DNA of 64,000 nt, from assembly GCF_027625995.1 (NCBI RefSeq), contig NZ_CP115396.1, positions 620,001 to 684,000 of the forward strand. The letters are read 5' to 3'. The DNA comes from Hymenobacter yonginensis (GTDB lineage Bacteria > Bacteroidota > Bacteroidia > Cytophagales > Hymenobacteraceae). The notes under the pieces are model-generated. The model was not told where the DNA came from, searched no databases, and saw only the letters and a program-made list of their open reading frames with translations. Made by a program: the position numbers and the translations under genes. Positions 43,049-51,125 of this stretch are shown piece after piece. Within the stretch, counting starts at the first letter, position 1, and every line of letters starts with the position of its first letter.

Positions 43049-44923
43049 ATGCGCGAATCCTTAGTCGTTATCTGGCTTTTGTGCAGCACTGCCGTGGGCA
43101 GCCTGGCGGCCCGGCAGCCCAGCGCCCGCGCCGACAGCCTGCAGCGCCTGCTAGCCACCACGCCCCCCGACACCACGCGGGTACACCTGCTGATGCTGCT
43201 GGCCTGGGACCGGACCGACGACGACCCGCTGGCCGCCGTGCGCTACGGCCGCCAGTGCCTGCGCCTGGCCCGGCAGCTTGGGTTCAAAACCGGAGAATGC
43301 CGGGCGCTGCTTATGCTGGGCTGGGCCTTTCTGCGCAGCGGCAACTACCCCACGGCCGTGCAGACGCAGCTGCAGGCGCGGCGTCTGGCCGAGGCAATTC
43401 CATACGCGGGCGGCATCATCCACGCGGATAATGCGCTGGGCTACGCCTACGCCGAACAGGGCCGGTACCCGTCGGCGCTGCGTTACTACTTCCGGGCCAT
43501 TGCCTTGGCCCGGCAGCGCCATGACCACGTACTGCTTACCCCGATTCTGGGCAACGTGGGGCAGGCCTACCTGGAGCAGGGCCGGCTGGATTCGGCGTGG
43601 CATTACACTTGGGAAGGCTACCGCTACGACCTGCGCTACCACGACCAGCACAGCGAAATCGGCGACCTGTCGCTGCTGGGCGACATTGCGGCGCGGCGTG
43701 GGCAGCAGCTGGAGGCCCGGCGCTACTACCTGCGCTCCATTGCCCGGTCGGTGGGAATGCCGGTGTCGTACGCGCTGTGCCGCTCCTATCTGGGGCTGGC
43801 CCGGCTGGCGCAGGTGCAGCAGCCCCACCAGATGCTGGCCTACGCCCGGCAGGCGCTGCTGGCCAGTGAGCAGGGGCGCTACGCCAAAGGCGTGTTCGAG
43901 GCCAGCGGCTACCTGGCCCAGATGATGGCCGCCCGCGGCGACAGCGCCCAGGCCTACCGGTATCTGGCAATGGCGGCCGGCACCCGCGATAGTCTGTTCA
44001 GCCACAGCCGGCAGGTGCAGATTCAGGCCCTGGATTTCAGCGAATATCTGCGGCAGCAGACCCTAGCCGAGCAAAGCCGCCAAGCCACGGCGGCCCGCCG
44101 GCAGTACTGGGGGCGGGTGGCGCTGCTGCTGCTGGCGGGCAGTATCGGGGGAATTTATCTGCTGCTGAACCGGCGCCGGCTGCAGCAGCAGGTGGCGTTT
44201 GCGCAGGAGCGCCAGCAGCTGGAGCGGCGGCGGGCAGAGGAAGTGCTGGCCGCCGAAGAGCGGGAGCGAAGACGCATCGGCGCCGACCTGCACGATGGGC
44301 TGGGCCAGCTGCTGAGCGTGGTGAAGCTCAACCTGGGCGCCCTGCGCAACGAGCTGGAACCCAGCCTCCGGAAAAGCCAGCGGCAGCAGTTTGGGGCGGC
44401 GCTGGATGTGGTGGACGAGTCGGTGCGGGAGGTGCGCGGCATCTCGCACAACCTCGCGCCCTACGTGCTCATCAAGCGCGGCCTGGCCGAAGCCGTGCGC
44501 AGCTTCCTTGACAAAATCGGCTGTGCCAGCCGCCTCCATATCGAGTTTGAAGCGCTGGGCCTAGAAGAGCGGCTCGACCCGGCCGTAGAGCTAGTGGTGT
44601 TTCGGGTGGTGCAGGAGCTGGTGCAGAACATCCTCAAGCACGCCCAGGCTACCACCCTGTCGGTGCAGCTGCTGCGCCAGCCGCACCGCCTGACGGTGCT
44701 GGTGGAAGACAACGGCGTGGGCTTTTGCCCAACCAGCCTGGCGGGCCAGCCGAATGCCGGTATCGGCCTGCGCAATATCGAGTCCCGCGTGGCGTACCTA
44801 TCGGGCACGGTACATATCGACTCCCGACCCGGCCGAGGCACCAGCACCACGGTGGAAATACCGCTGGGCCCGGCAGGTGCCGCCGGACGCGGGCAGGCGC
44901 GGCCGGACAGGTTGAAAACGTAG
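43049..44923 (+). CDS. TPR-containing sensor histidine kinase (HisKA_3 type)
   Basis: A 624-residue kinase. After a signal-type N-terminus, residues about 30-340 are helical TPR-like repeats predicted to face the periplasm. A single membrane helix (about 355-375, ALLLLAGSIGGIYLLL) and a coiled coil lead to a HisKA_3 domain with the phospho-acceptor His in RRRIGADLHDGLGQLL (about residue 410), then a HATPase_c domain with VQELVQNILKHA (N-box) and VEDNGVGF. This NarX/DesK-like plan pairs with LuxR-type regulators, and one follows 101 bases downstream. Signal unknown. Confidence 0.9.
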   Translation: MRESLVVIWLLCSTAVGSLAARQPSARADSLQRLLATTPPDTTRVHLLMLLAWDRTDDDPLAAVRYGRQCLRLARQLGFKTGECRALLMLGWAFLRSGNYPTAVQTQLQARRLAEAIPYAGGIIHADNALGYAYAEQGRYPSALRYYFRAIALARQRHDHVLLTPILGNVGQAYLEQGRLDSAWHYTWEGYRYDLRYHDQHSEIGDLSLLGDIAARRGQQLEARRYYLRSIARSVGMPVSYALCRSYLGLARLAQVQQPHQMLAYARQALLASEQGRYAKGVFEASGYLAQMMAARGDSAQAYRYLAMAAGTRDSLFSHSRQVQIQALDFSEYLRQQTLAEQSRQATAARRQYWGRVALLLLAGSIGGIYLLLNRRRLQQQVAFAQERQQLERRRAEEVLAAEERERRRIGADLHDGLGQLLSVVKLNLGALRNELEPSLRKSQRQQFGAALDVVDESVREVRGISHNLAPYVLIKRGLAEAVRSFLDKIGCASRLHIEFEALGLEERLDPAVELVVFRVVQELVQNILKHAQATTLSVQLLRQPHRLTVLVEDNGVGFCPTSLAGQPNAGIGLRNIESRVAYLSGTVHIDSRPGRGTSTTVEIPLGPAGAAGRGQARPDRLKT

Positions 44924-45024
44924 TCTGATTCCCGTATCTTCCTTGATTACGGTGCTTTACCTGCCGGCTCAGGCACCACTGCCGATAAACCCGTTCGGCG
45001 GCAGGTCTGCTGCAATCTGCTCCT

Positions 45025-45705
45025 ATGAACGACTCCCTGCTTTCCCCCGCCCGTACGCATGTGCTGCTGGCCGACGACCATCCGCTGGTGATTGAAGGCA
45101 TCAAGATGCTGCTGCGGCAGGAGCATGATATCCGGGTAGTGGCCCAGGCAACCACCGGTGCCGAGGCCCTGCGCTGCCTGCACAGCCACCCCGAGGTAAG
45201 CGTGGCCATCGTAGACCTGAACATGCCCAACATGAGCGGCGTGGAGCTTACCCGCCAGATTCACCGCCAGCGCCCCGATGTGCGGGTGCTGGCCCTGAGC
45301 ATGTTCTACGATCATGCCTCCGTGACGGAGGTGCTGGAGGCCGGCGGGGCGGGGTATCTGCTGAAGAATACCAGCAAAGCCGAGCTGAGCGAGGCCATTC
45401 GGGTGGTGGCGGCCGGCAACACCTTTTTCAGCCCGGAGGTGGGGGCCATGCTGCTGCAGAACATGCAGGCATCTGCCAAAAAGCGCGCTACCGCCGCCGC
45501 CGGCCAGCCGGTGGAGCTCACCAGCCGCGAGAAAGAAGTGCTGCAGCTCGTGGCCCGCGAGTTTTCCAACGCTCACATTGCCGAGCAGCTCTTTATCAGT
45601 GAGCGAACCGTGGAAACCCACCGCAGAAATATCCTGGCCAAAACCAACTGCAAGTCGGTGGTGGGGCTGATCCAGTATGCGCTGCGCCACCGGCTGATCA
45701 GTTAG
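45025..45705 (+). CDS. NarL/LuxR-type response regulator
   Basis: A 226-residue regulator: receiver domain (residues about 12-130) with phospho-acceptor Asp64 in VAIVDLNMPNMSG and acidic pair ADDH, then a LuxR helix-turn-helix (LTSREKEVLQLVAREFSNAH onward, with ISERTVETHRRNIL recognition helix). Presumed partner of the upstream TPR kinase. Targets are unknown; the promoter-like region at 45938-45971 downstream is a candidate. Confidence 0.93.
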   Translation: MNDSLLSPARTHVLLADDHPLVIEGIKMLLRQEHDIRVVAQATTGAEALRCLHSHPEVSVAIVDLNMPNMSGVELTRQIHRQRPDVRVLALSMFYDHASVTEVLEAGGAGYLLKNTSKAELSEAIRVVAAGNTFFSPEVGAMLLQNMQASAKKRATAAAGQPVELTSREKEVLQLVAREFSNAHIAEQLFISERTVETHRRNILAKTNCKSVVGLIQYALRHRLIS

Positions 45706-45840
45706 CGCCCCTGGTTTTTTCGGGCATGGTAGGAGGCGCAAGGTGATGTAAAGGCTGCATAAAGCATATCCGAAATCGGGAGGGAGGCCGGTTGGCAGCG
45801 CGTAAAGTGCATGAATTGAGCTGTATGGGACTTTGTTAAG

Positions 45841-45880
45841 TCCGTGCCAGCACGTAGCCACGCCTACGTGCTGGCACGGA
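45841..45880. terminator. Perfect 17-bp hairpin
   Basis: TCCGTGCCAGCACGTAG and its exact reverse complement CTACGTGCTGGCACGGA surround a 6-base loop. It follows the response regulator by 135 bases and precedes AT-rich sequence; no strict U-tract, so terminator activity is probable rather than sure. Confidence 0.65.
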
Positions 45881-45937
45881 GAATAATATACGGGAGAGTC
45901 GGTATTTATACTTATTTGATAAAAAATTTACCTTAGC

Positions 45938-45955
45938 ATCATTCAATCGAATGAT
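45938..45955. promoter_or_regulatory. Palindrome just upstream of a -7 element (possible operator)
   Basis: ATCATTC-AATC-GAATGAT is a perfect 7-base inverted repeat ending nine bases before the -7 element at 45964, exactly where a regulator would overlap the polymerase site. Confidence 0.45.
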
Positions 45956-45963
45956 AATATCTT

Positions 45964-45971
45964 TACATTTG
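45964..45971 (+). promoter_or_regulatory. -7 promoter element for the small protein at 46063
   Basis: TACATTTG matches TAnnTTTG. No clear TTG at the -33 distance; the palindrome at 45938-45955 sits there instead. Start predicted near 45976, giving an 87-base leader. Confidence 0.5.
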
Positions 45972-46062
45972 AAACGATGATCAGAAAAAGCGTCTGCTGC
46001 GTCTGATCGGTTGCTTTCCCTCCGCTCAAACCTCTCTGCACCACGAAAACAAACTTTACACC

Positions 46063-46257
46063 ATGGCTTCAAAAATCCTCTCCTTCATCTGTCACGTCCC
46101 CGGCATGATGCCCGGGATTTACCCATCTACTTCTATGCCCGCCACACCAAAGCCCGAGCGCAAAGCCGAACAGAAGCCCCAGAGCAGCGGCCATTTTACC
46201 GCCATTTATGAGAACGACCGGTTCGTTCGCTTCAAGTATATCCACAACGCTCAGTAG
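46063..46257 (+). CDS. Small hypothetical protein (64 aa)
   Basis: A 64-residue protein, hydrophobic at the start (KILSFICHVPGMMPGIY), Pro/Lys-rich in the middle, with a conserved-looking end (HFTAIYENDRFVRFKYIHNAQ). It has its own -7 element and AT-rich leader and is followed by a hairpin with a T-run (about 46293-46332), which supports a real short transcript. I know no family. An alternative overlapping frame (46011-46211) looks less protein-like. Confidence 0.5.
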   Translation: MASKILSFICHVPGMMPGIYPSTSMPATPKPERKAEQKPQSSGHFTAIYENDRFVRFKYIHNAQ

Positions 46258-46292
46258 TCGCTCCGGGCCAGCGCCCGTAGCTTGATTGAGAT

Positions 46293-46332
46293 GCGCCGCA
46301 CTCCTGCTGAAGGGGGGCGGCGCGCTGCTTTT
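46293..46332 (+). terminator. Probable terminator of the small-protein transcript
   Basis: GCGCCGC (46293-46299) and GCGGCGC (46317-46323) form a 7-bp stem, followed by GCTGCTTTTC. Confidence 0.5.
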
Positions 46333-46388
46333 CGGCGGCCGCAGGGTTTTGCCCTAACTTGCGGGCCCTACCTTCCGTTCTGTTGCCC

Positions 46389-48440
46389 ATGATTCAGCTG
46401 TCGTTCCGTTTCTCTCTGGTTGCTTTCTTGATTTCATGGCTGTGCGCTGGCCCGCTTCAGGCCCAGTACGCCGAAACCGCCCCCGAGGAAAACGCCTGGT
46501 ACGGCATTGTGGCCCGCAGCAGCGGCCGCTCGCTCGATGTCAGCAAAGGCTCGCAGGACCCCGGCGCCGCGGTGGTGCAGTGGGAGTTCACCCATCCCAA
46601 CAGCCAGCAATGGCGCTTTGTGCGGGTGGCGGCCGGCAGCGACTACTACCGCATCGAGGCGCGCCACAGCGGCAAGTGCCTGACCGTAGACAAGCCCGAC
46701 GAAAACGCGCCGCTGGTGCAGCGGCCGTGGTCGGGCAGCTTCTACCAGCAGTGGAAGCTGGTGCCCGGCGGCCCCATTGGCAGCGTGCAGCTGGTGGTGC
46801 GCGGCAACGAGAAGTGCGCCGCCATTGCCAATTCCGACAAGTTCAACGGCACACCAGTGGTGGTGCAGCGCCCCCAAAACCGCGCTACGCAGCAATGGCG
46901 GCTGTTCAAGCTGCGCCTCAACGTGGATGCCTCGCAGCCTGGCTACGGCACTCCCGAGCCGGTGGCGGCCCTGAACACGCCCGGCAACGAACTGCACCCG
47001 GTGCTGGCCCCGGATGGCAGCGCGCTGTACTTCACCCGCACCCGCTTCGCCGGCAACACCGAGGGCAACACCGAGTCGGGCGACGCCTGGGTGAGTGCCT
47101 CCGCCGACCAGGGCCGCACCTGGGGCCCGGCCACCCGCCTCGACGCCCTCAATACGCCCCAGCACAACGGCGTGATGGCCGTGATGGGGCCGCAGGGCAG
47201 CCGGCTGCTGGTGCGTGGCACGTATGAGCGCGACAACAGCTTCCGCGACGAAAGCGCCTCAACAGTGGCGCGTAGCTTGGGCAAGGGCAGCCGGCCGGCT
47301 CCGCTGGAAATAGCCAACTACTACACCACCGGCCCGGCCACGTCGTTTTTTATGACGCCCGATGAGAAGGTGCTGCTGCTCTCGCTGGAGCGCAGCGACT
47401 CGCAGGGCGCCAACGACCTGTACGTCAGCCAGCCCGCCGCCGACGGCATCTGGAGTGAGCCGCGCAGCCTAGGCAGCGCCATCAACTCGCCGGGCTTCGA
47501 GTTTGCGCCCTGGCTGGCGCCCGATGGCAAAACGCTTTACTTCAGCTCCTACGGCCACGCTGGTTTCGGCAGCTCCGATATTTTCGTGAGCACCCGCCTC
47601 GACGACTCCTGGACGCGCTGGAGCGAGCCGCGTAACCTCGGCACGCCGCTCAACGGGCCCGGCTTCGACGCCTACTTCTCGCTCACGGCCGACGGCAAGC
47701 AGGCGTACTACGCCTCGGCCCGCACGCCCAACGGCCCCGCCGACCTCTACCGCACTGCCGCCGGCGTGCCCCCCACAGCCGCGCCTGCCGACTCTACGGC
47801 GCCGGCAGTGGCCGTGACGCCGCCCGCTGCCGCGCCGCGCACCCTGCTGACCGGCCGCGTGCTCAACGCCAAAACCCGCGAGCTGCTGGCTGCCGAAGTG
47901 AAAGTCATCCGGCTCGACAACGACATTGCCTTCAACGCCACCGGCCGCAGCGCGGCGGGCAGCGGCGCGTTTCAGCTGACGTTGCCAGCGGGCCGCTACC
48001 GGGTGGCGGCCACCAGCCCCGGCTTCCTCACGGCCACCGACACGGTACGCATGACTGGCTCGCGCACCATTGATCTGCTGCTGGTGCCGGCCGCCGTGGG
48101 CTCCAGCCTGGAGCTGCCCACGTTGATTTTCGCCCAGGGCAAGTACACCATGCTGCCGGCCTCCTACGCCGAGCTCAACCGCCTGGCCCGCACCCTGGCC
48201 GACAACCCCACCGTGAACATCCGTCTGGAAGGCCACACCGACAACCAGGGCAACGCCGACCTCAACCAGAAGCTCTCCGAAGACCGGGTGGCTGAGGTGC
48301 GCCGCTACCTCATCACGCGCGGCGTGCCCGAGCGCCGCCTCAGCGTGGTAGGCTACGGCGGCAGCAAGCCCCGCGCCAGCAACGACAAAGAAGAAACCCG
48401 CCGCCTCAACCGCCGCGTAGAATTCACGATTGTGAAGTAA
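46389..48440 (+). CDS. Ricin-lectin / PD40 / OmpA outer-membrane-associated protein
   Basis: A 683-residue exported protein. After the signal peptide (ending LQAQ) come a ricin-type beta-trefoil region (about 35-180; repeated QQWRF, QQWKL, QQWRL), PD40/WD40-like beta-propeller repeats (about 205-450; LAPDGSALYFTR, LAPDGKTLYFSS, LTADGKQAYYAS), a carboxypeptidase-like domain (about 475-560) and a C-terminal OmpA peptidoglycan-binding domain (LEGHTDNQGNADLNQKLSED). The last three occur together in many Bacteroidota envelope proteins; the N-terminal lectin is the unusual addition. Probably links peptidoglycan with a surface or sugar ligand. Confidence 0.85.
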   Translation: MIQLSFRFSLVAFLISWLCAGPLQAQYAETAPEENAWYGIVARSSGRSLDVSKGSQDPGAAVVQWEFTHPNSQQWRFVRVAAGSDYYRIEARHSGKCLTVDKPDENAPLVQRPWSGSFYQQWKLVPGGPIGSVQLVVRGNEKCAAIANSDKFNGTPVVVQRPQNRATQQWRLFKLRLNVDASQPGYGTPEPVAALNTPGNELHPVLAPDGSALYFTRTRFAGNTEGNTESGDAWVSASADQGRTWGPATRLDALNTPQHNGVMAVMGPQGSRLLVRGTYERDNSFRDESASTVARSLGKGSRPAPLEIANYYTTGPATSFFMTPDEKVLLLSLERSDSQGANDLYVSQPAADGIWSEPRSLGSAINSPGFEFAPWLAPDGKTLYFSSYGHAGFGSSDIFVSTRLDDSWTRWSEPRNLGTPLNGPGFDAYFSLTADGKQAYYASARTPNGPADLYRTAAGVPPTAAPADSTAPAVAVTPPAAAPRTLLTGRVLNAKTRELLAAEVKVIRLDNDIAFNATGRSAAGSGAFQLTLPAGRYRVAATSPGFLTATDTVRMTGSRTIDLLLVPAAVGSSLELPTLIFAQGKYTMLPASYAELNRLARTLADNPTVNIRLEGHTDNQGNADLNQKLSEDRVAEVRRYLITRGVPERRLSVVGYGGSKPRASNDKEETRRLNRRVEFTIVK

Positions 48441-48529
48441 GCTGGATGAGTGGAGTGATGGGTTGGTGGGTTTTCAAGTAGCCGAACAACTGAACATTCG
48501 TTATCCGACCACAATCCGCCATCCACCAC

Positions 48530-49441
48530 ATGCGCGCTACCATTCTTCGCCAGCTTGATCTGCCTAATCTGCCGTCCGCGTCGGGGGTGGAAATAGTGGG
48601 CGGTACGGTGTACGTTATCGGCGACGACTCGCCTTTGCTGTATCAGTTTGAGGCGGCGGAGCTGCAGCCCGGCCAGCACATCACGTTGTTCGATACGGCG
48701 CACTTCAGCACCGGGCGTATTGCCAAAACCCTCAAGCCCGACCTGGAGTGCCTGACGGCCCTGACCGACCCGCGCACCCATGAAACGGGGCTGCTAGCCT
48801 TTGGCTCGGGCGCTACCTCGGCGCGGGAAGGCGGTTTCTGGGTGCCGCTGGCAGACCAGCAGGCAGCCAGCACGGTGTATCCGGTGAGTATGGCCGGCCT
48901 GTATGCACGGCTGCGGGAGCTGCTGCCAGCGGGCGTCACGCTCAACCTGGAGGCGGCGGCGGCCAGCGCCACGGAGCTGCTGCTGTTTCAGCGTACGGTG
49001 GGGTCGGCGGCCGGCAACCTGCTGTTCCGGCTACCGCTAGCGGCCGTGCTCGATTACCTGCACCACCGCACTGCCCAGGTGCCGCCCGTGCAGGCCACCC
49101 ACGTAGCGCTGCCAACTATTGAGGGACTGCCGGCCGGCTTTTCCGGCGGCACATTCCTCGAAGAGCTGCTGTTCGTGACGGCTTCGGTGGAAGACACCCA
49201 GGATGCCGTGCTGGATGGCACCGTGCTGGGCAGCTTCGTGGGGGTGCTGGATGCGCGGCACCCGGGCACCAAACCCGCCACGTTTGTGCAGCTGGCGCTG
49301 CCCGACGGCCAGCCTTACCGGGGCAAGGTGGAAAGCGTAGCCGTACGCCGCCGCTCCGGTCCCGGCCGCTACGAGCTGCTGCTCGTCACCGACGACGACC
49401 AGGGCGGCTCCACGGCCGTCATCGTGGACTTTCAGGCCTGA
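48530..49441 (+). CDS. DUF6929-family protein (beta-propeller-like)
   Basis: A 303-residue protein without signal peptide. LPSASGVEIVGGTVYVIGDD, LLYQFEAAEL, KPDLECLTAL and GKVESVAVRRRS are the spaced motifs of DUF6929, which look like successive blades of a beta-propeller. Function unknown. Follows the OmpA-type gene by 89 bases, so may be co-transcribed. Confidence 0.7.
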   Translation: MRATILRQLDLPNLPSASGVEIVGGTVYVIGDDSPLLYQFEAAELQPGQHITLFDTAHFSTGRIAKTLKPDLECLTALTDPRTHETGLLAFGSGATSAREGGFWVPLADQQAASTVYPVSMAGLYARLRELLPAGVTLNLEAAAASATELLLFQRTVGSAAGNLLFRLPLAAVLDYLHHRTAQVPPVQATHVALPTIEGLPAGFSGGTFLEELLFVTASVEDTQDAVLDGTVLGSFVGVLDARHPGTKPATFVQLALPDGQPYRGKVESVAVRRRSGPGRYELLLVTDDDQGGSTAVIVDFQA

Positions 49442-49569
49442 AAAAGTAGGACTTTTGGGGAGGAGAAAGAAGACGGTAATTTATCTGACGGATAGTGCTT
49501 TGGCGGGAATTTGCAGGGGGGGGATGGTGTTGAAATTCAGTGCTGTTTTTCGCCTGAAATTTCTCTTCG

Positions 49570-49848
49570 ATGATTGTCTTCAACACCTGTTTTCTGTACC
49601 CAGTGAGTGCCGTGCAGCTGCAGGAGCAGCAGGGGATTCTGCCCCGGGAGTTTCTGCAGAGCATTGAGCTGCTGCGGCCCTTTCTGGAAAAGGAAAAAGC
49701 CTACGGCGACGTGTGCGCCACCACCGTAACCTCGCCTCTGGGCCGCAACCTGCTGGTGTACTACCGCAAATCGTACTCTTCCGACAGCGGTTTCGTGGTC
49801 GAGATTCTGGACGCGGAGGTAGTACAGCCGCTGGCCCAGGTGGCGTAA
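49570..49848 (+). CDS. Small hypothetical protein (92 aa)
   Basis: A 92-residue cytoplasmic protein with an amphipathic helix (LPREFLQSIELLRPFLEKEK) followed by beta-type sequence (GRNLLVYYRKSYSSDSGFVV). I recognise no family. Codon use is like that of its neighbours. An inverted repeat follows 20 bases after its stop codon. Confidence 0.55.
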   Translation: MIVFNTCFLYPVSAVQLQEQQGILPREFLQSIELLRPFLEKEKAYGDVCATTVTSPLGRNLLVYYRKSYSSDSGFVVEILDAEVVQPLAQVA

Positions 49849-49868
49849 ACGCCCGTCTTTTTACAAAT

Positions 49869-49965
49869 GTCATCCTGAGTGAAGCGAAGGACCTCGTCAC
49901 GCCTGTATAACTGCCGCAAACAGTTGTTCAAGCGTGGTAAGGTCCTTTGCTTCACTCAGGATGAC
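49869..49965. repeat. Inverted repeat (GTCATCCTGAGTGAAGCGAA family)
   Basis: The arms 49869-49893 and 49941-49965 are 25-base reverse complements with one mismatch around a 47-base centre. It lies between convergent genes, 20 bases from each stop codon, and probably ends both transcripts. Confidence 0.82.
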
Positions 49966-49983
49966 GGTTGCTTTTGGGCTGAT

Positions 49984-51054
49984 TCAGGACCCGCGCTTCC
50001 AGATGAAGCCGTCCAGCACGTAGTGCGTGGCCTGGGGCAGGGCCAGCAGCGGCACCAGCAGCGTGAGGCCCCAGGCGTCGGATACGGTCGGCAGCTGCTG
50101 AAACCACCCGAACACGCCGGCATGCTCGCGCCACACCAGCCCGTCCCAGAGGCCCTCTTCCAGTAGCGCCAGCCCAGCCAGCACGCCCAGAAACAGGGCC
50201 ACGCCGTAGCGCCCGTGCCACCAGGCCCGCGCCGCCGGAGCCGTAGTGGGCGCCGGCTCACTGGCCGCCCACACCAGCGCCAGGTACGGAATGCCGTGCG
50301 CCACCACGTTGAGTAGGGTAAAGGTCAGGTCGCCGTTGAAGAGCACGATGCCGACGTACCATGATGCGGCCGTGCCGAGCAACAGCAGGTTGCGGGGCCA
50401 GTTGACGACACTCGAGCGGCGCCACAGCCACAGCTCTTTGATGGCGTAAGCAGTCAGCAGGGCCAGGTACAGGCCGGTCAGCAGCTGGCGGCCGGCTGGC
50501 CAGTCGGCTTGCACGAAGTCGCCGGGCACGAACCAGTTGAAGTGGCGCCCCGGCGCCAGGTGCCACCACAGCAGCGGGTAGAGCGTGGCAGCGTAAATCA
50601 GCACCGTGTCGAGGTGGCGGGCGAGGGGCGGGGCGGGCTCGTGGCGGGCATAGAGGCGCAGGAAGCCGTACTGCTGGCGCACGAAGTGAAACACGGCCGC
50701 GTAGGCCAGCACCCGCCAGAACCACAGCGCGCCGCCCAGCCCGTACAAGGCCACGCCGGCCGCGTAACAACCTAGCGGCACCGTCCACAGCAGCGTGCGG
50801 AACCGCTGCCGCCGCGCCCAATCGAAATAGGTACGAAACAGGGTGCTGTACACGTGCGCCACATCTACCAGCACCACCAGCGCCACCCAGGCCCACACTG
50901 GCATCTGGGTGGTGGTGCGGGCCGTGGTGGGCAGGGCCGCCACGGCCGCCAGCGCCAGAAACGGCGGCCCCAGAATCCAGAGTCCATCAAACGCCGCAGA
51001 GCGAATCCAGGGCTGGCGGCGGGGCGCAACGGCAGGCGGTGACAGTACGGGCAT
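49984..51054 (-). CDS. Histidine-motif multipass membrane protein of the polyamine cluster
   Basis: A 356-residue membrane protein with about nine hydrophobic helices. Conserved-looking His motifs lie in or beside helices: DVAHVYSTLFRTY (H67), FHFVRQQYGFLRLY (H123), NVVAHGIPYLALVW and QATHYVLDGFIWKR near the C-terminus. Such spacing suggests a membrane metal site, as in desaturases or carotenoid-cleaving Brp/Blh proteins, but I cannot match a family. It is the last gene of the polyamine-type cluster, 71 bases after the FAD oxidoreductase, whose substrate it might share. Confidence 0.75.
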   Translation of the reverse strand: MPVLSPPAVAPRRQPWIRSAAFDGLWILGPPFLALAAVAALPTTARTTTQMPVWAWVALVVLVDVAHVYSTLFRTYFDWARRQRFRTLLWTVPLGCYAAGVALYGLGGALWFWRVLAYAAVFHFVRQQYGFLRLYARHEPAPPLARHLDTVLIYAATLYPLLWWHLAPGRHFNWFVPGDFVQADWPAGRQLLTGLYLALLTAYAIKELWLWRRSSVVNWPRNLLLLGTAASWYVGIVLFNGDLTFTLLNVVAHGIPYLALVWAASEPAPTTAPAARAWWHGRYGVALFLGVLAGLALLEEGLWDGLVWREHAGVFGWFQQLPTVSDAWGLTLLVPLLALPQATHYVLDGFIWKRGS

Positions 51055-51125
51055 GATGGCAGAAAACCAGAAGGTGGCCGAAAATACGGCTTTTTGAACA
51101 GGCTGGTGGGTAGAAATCGGCGTGC

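Larger units (their letters stand above)
45706..46062. other. Non-coding AT-rich region after the response regulator
   Basis: No gene in 357 bases. Contents: the hairpin at 45841-45880, an AT-rich tract (about 45885-45975) with a palindrome at 45938-45955 and a -7 element at 45964-45971, then the 5' untranslated region of the small protein at 46063. Confidence 0.55.
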
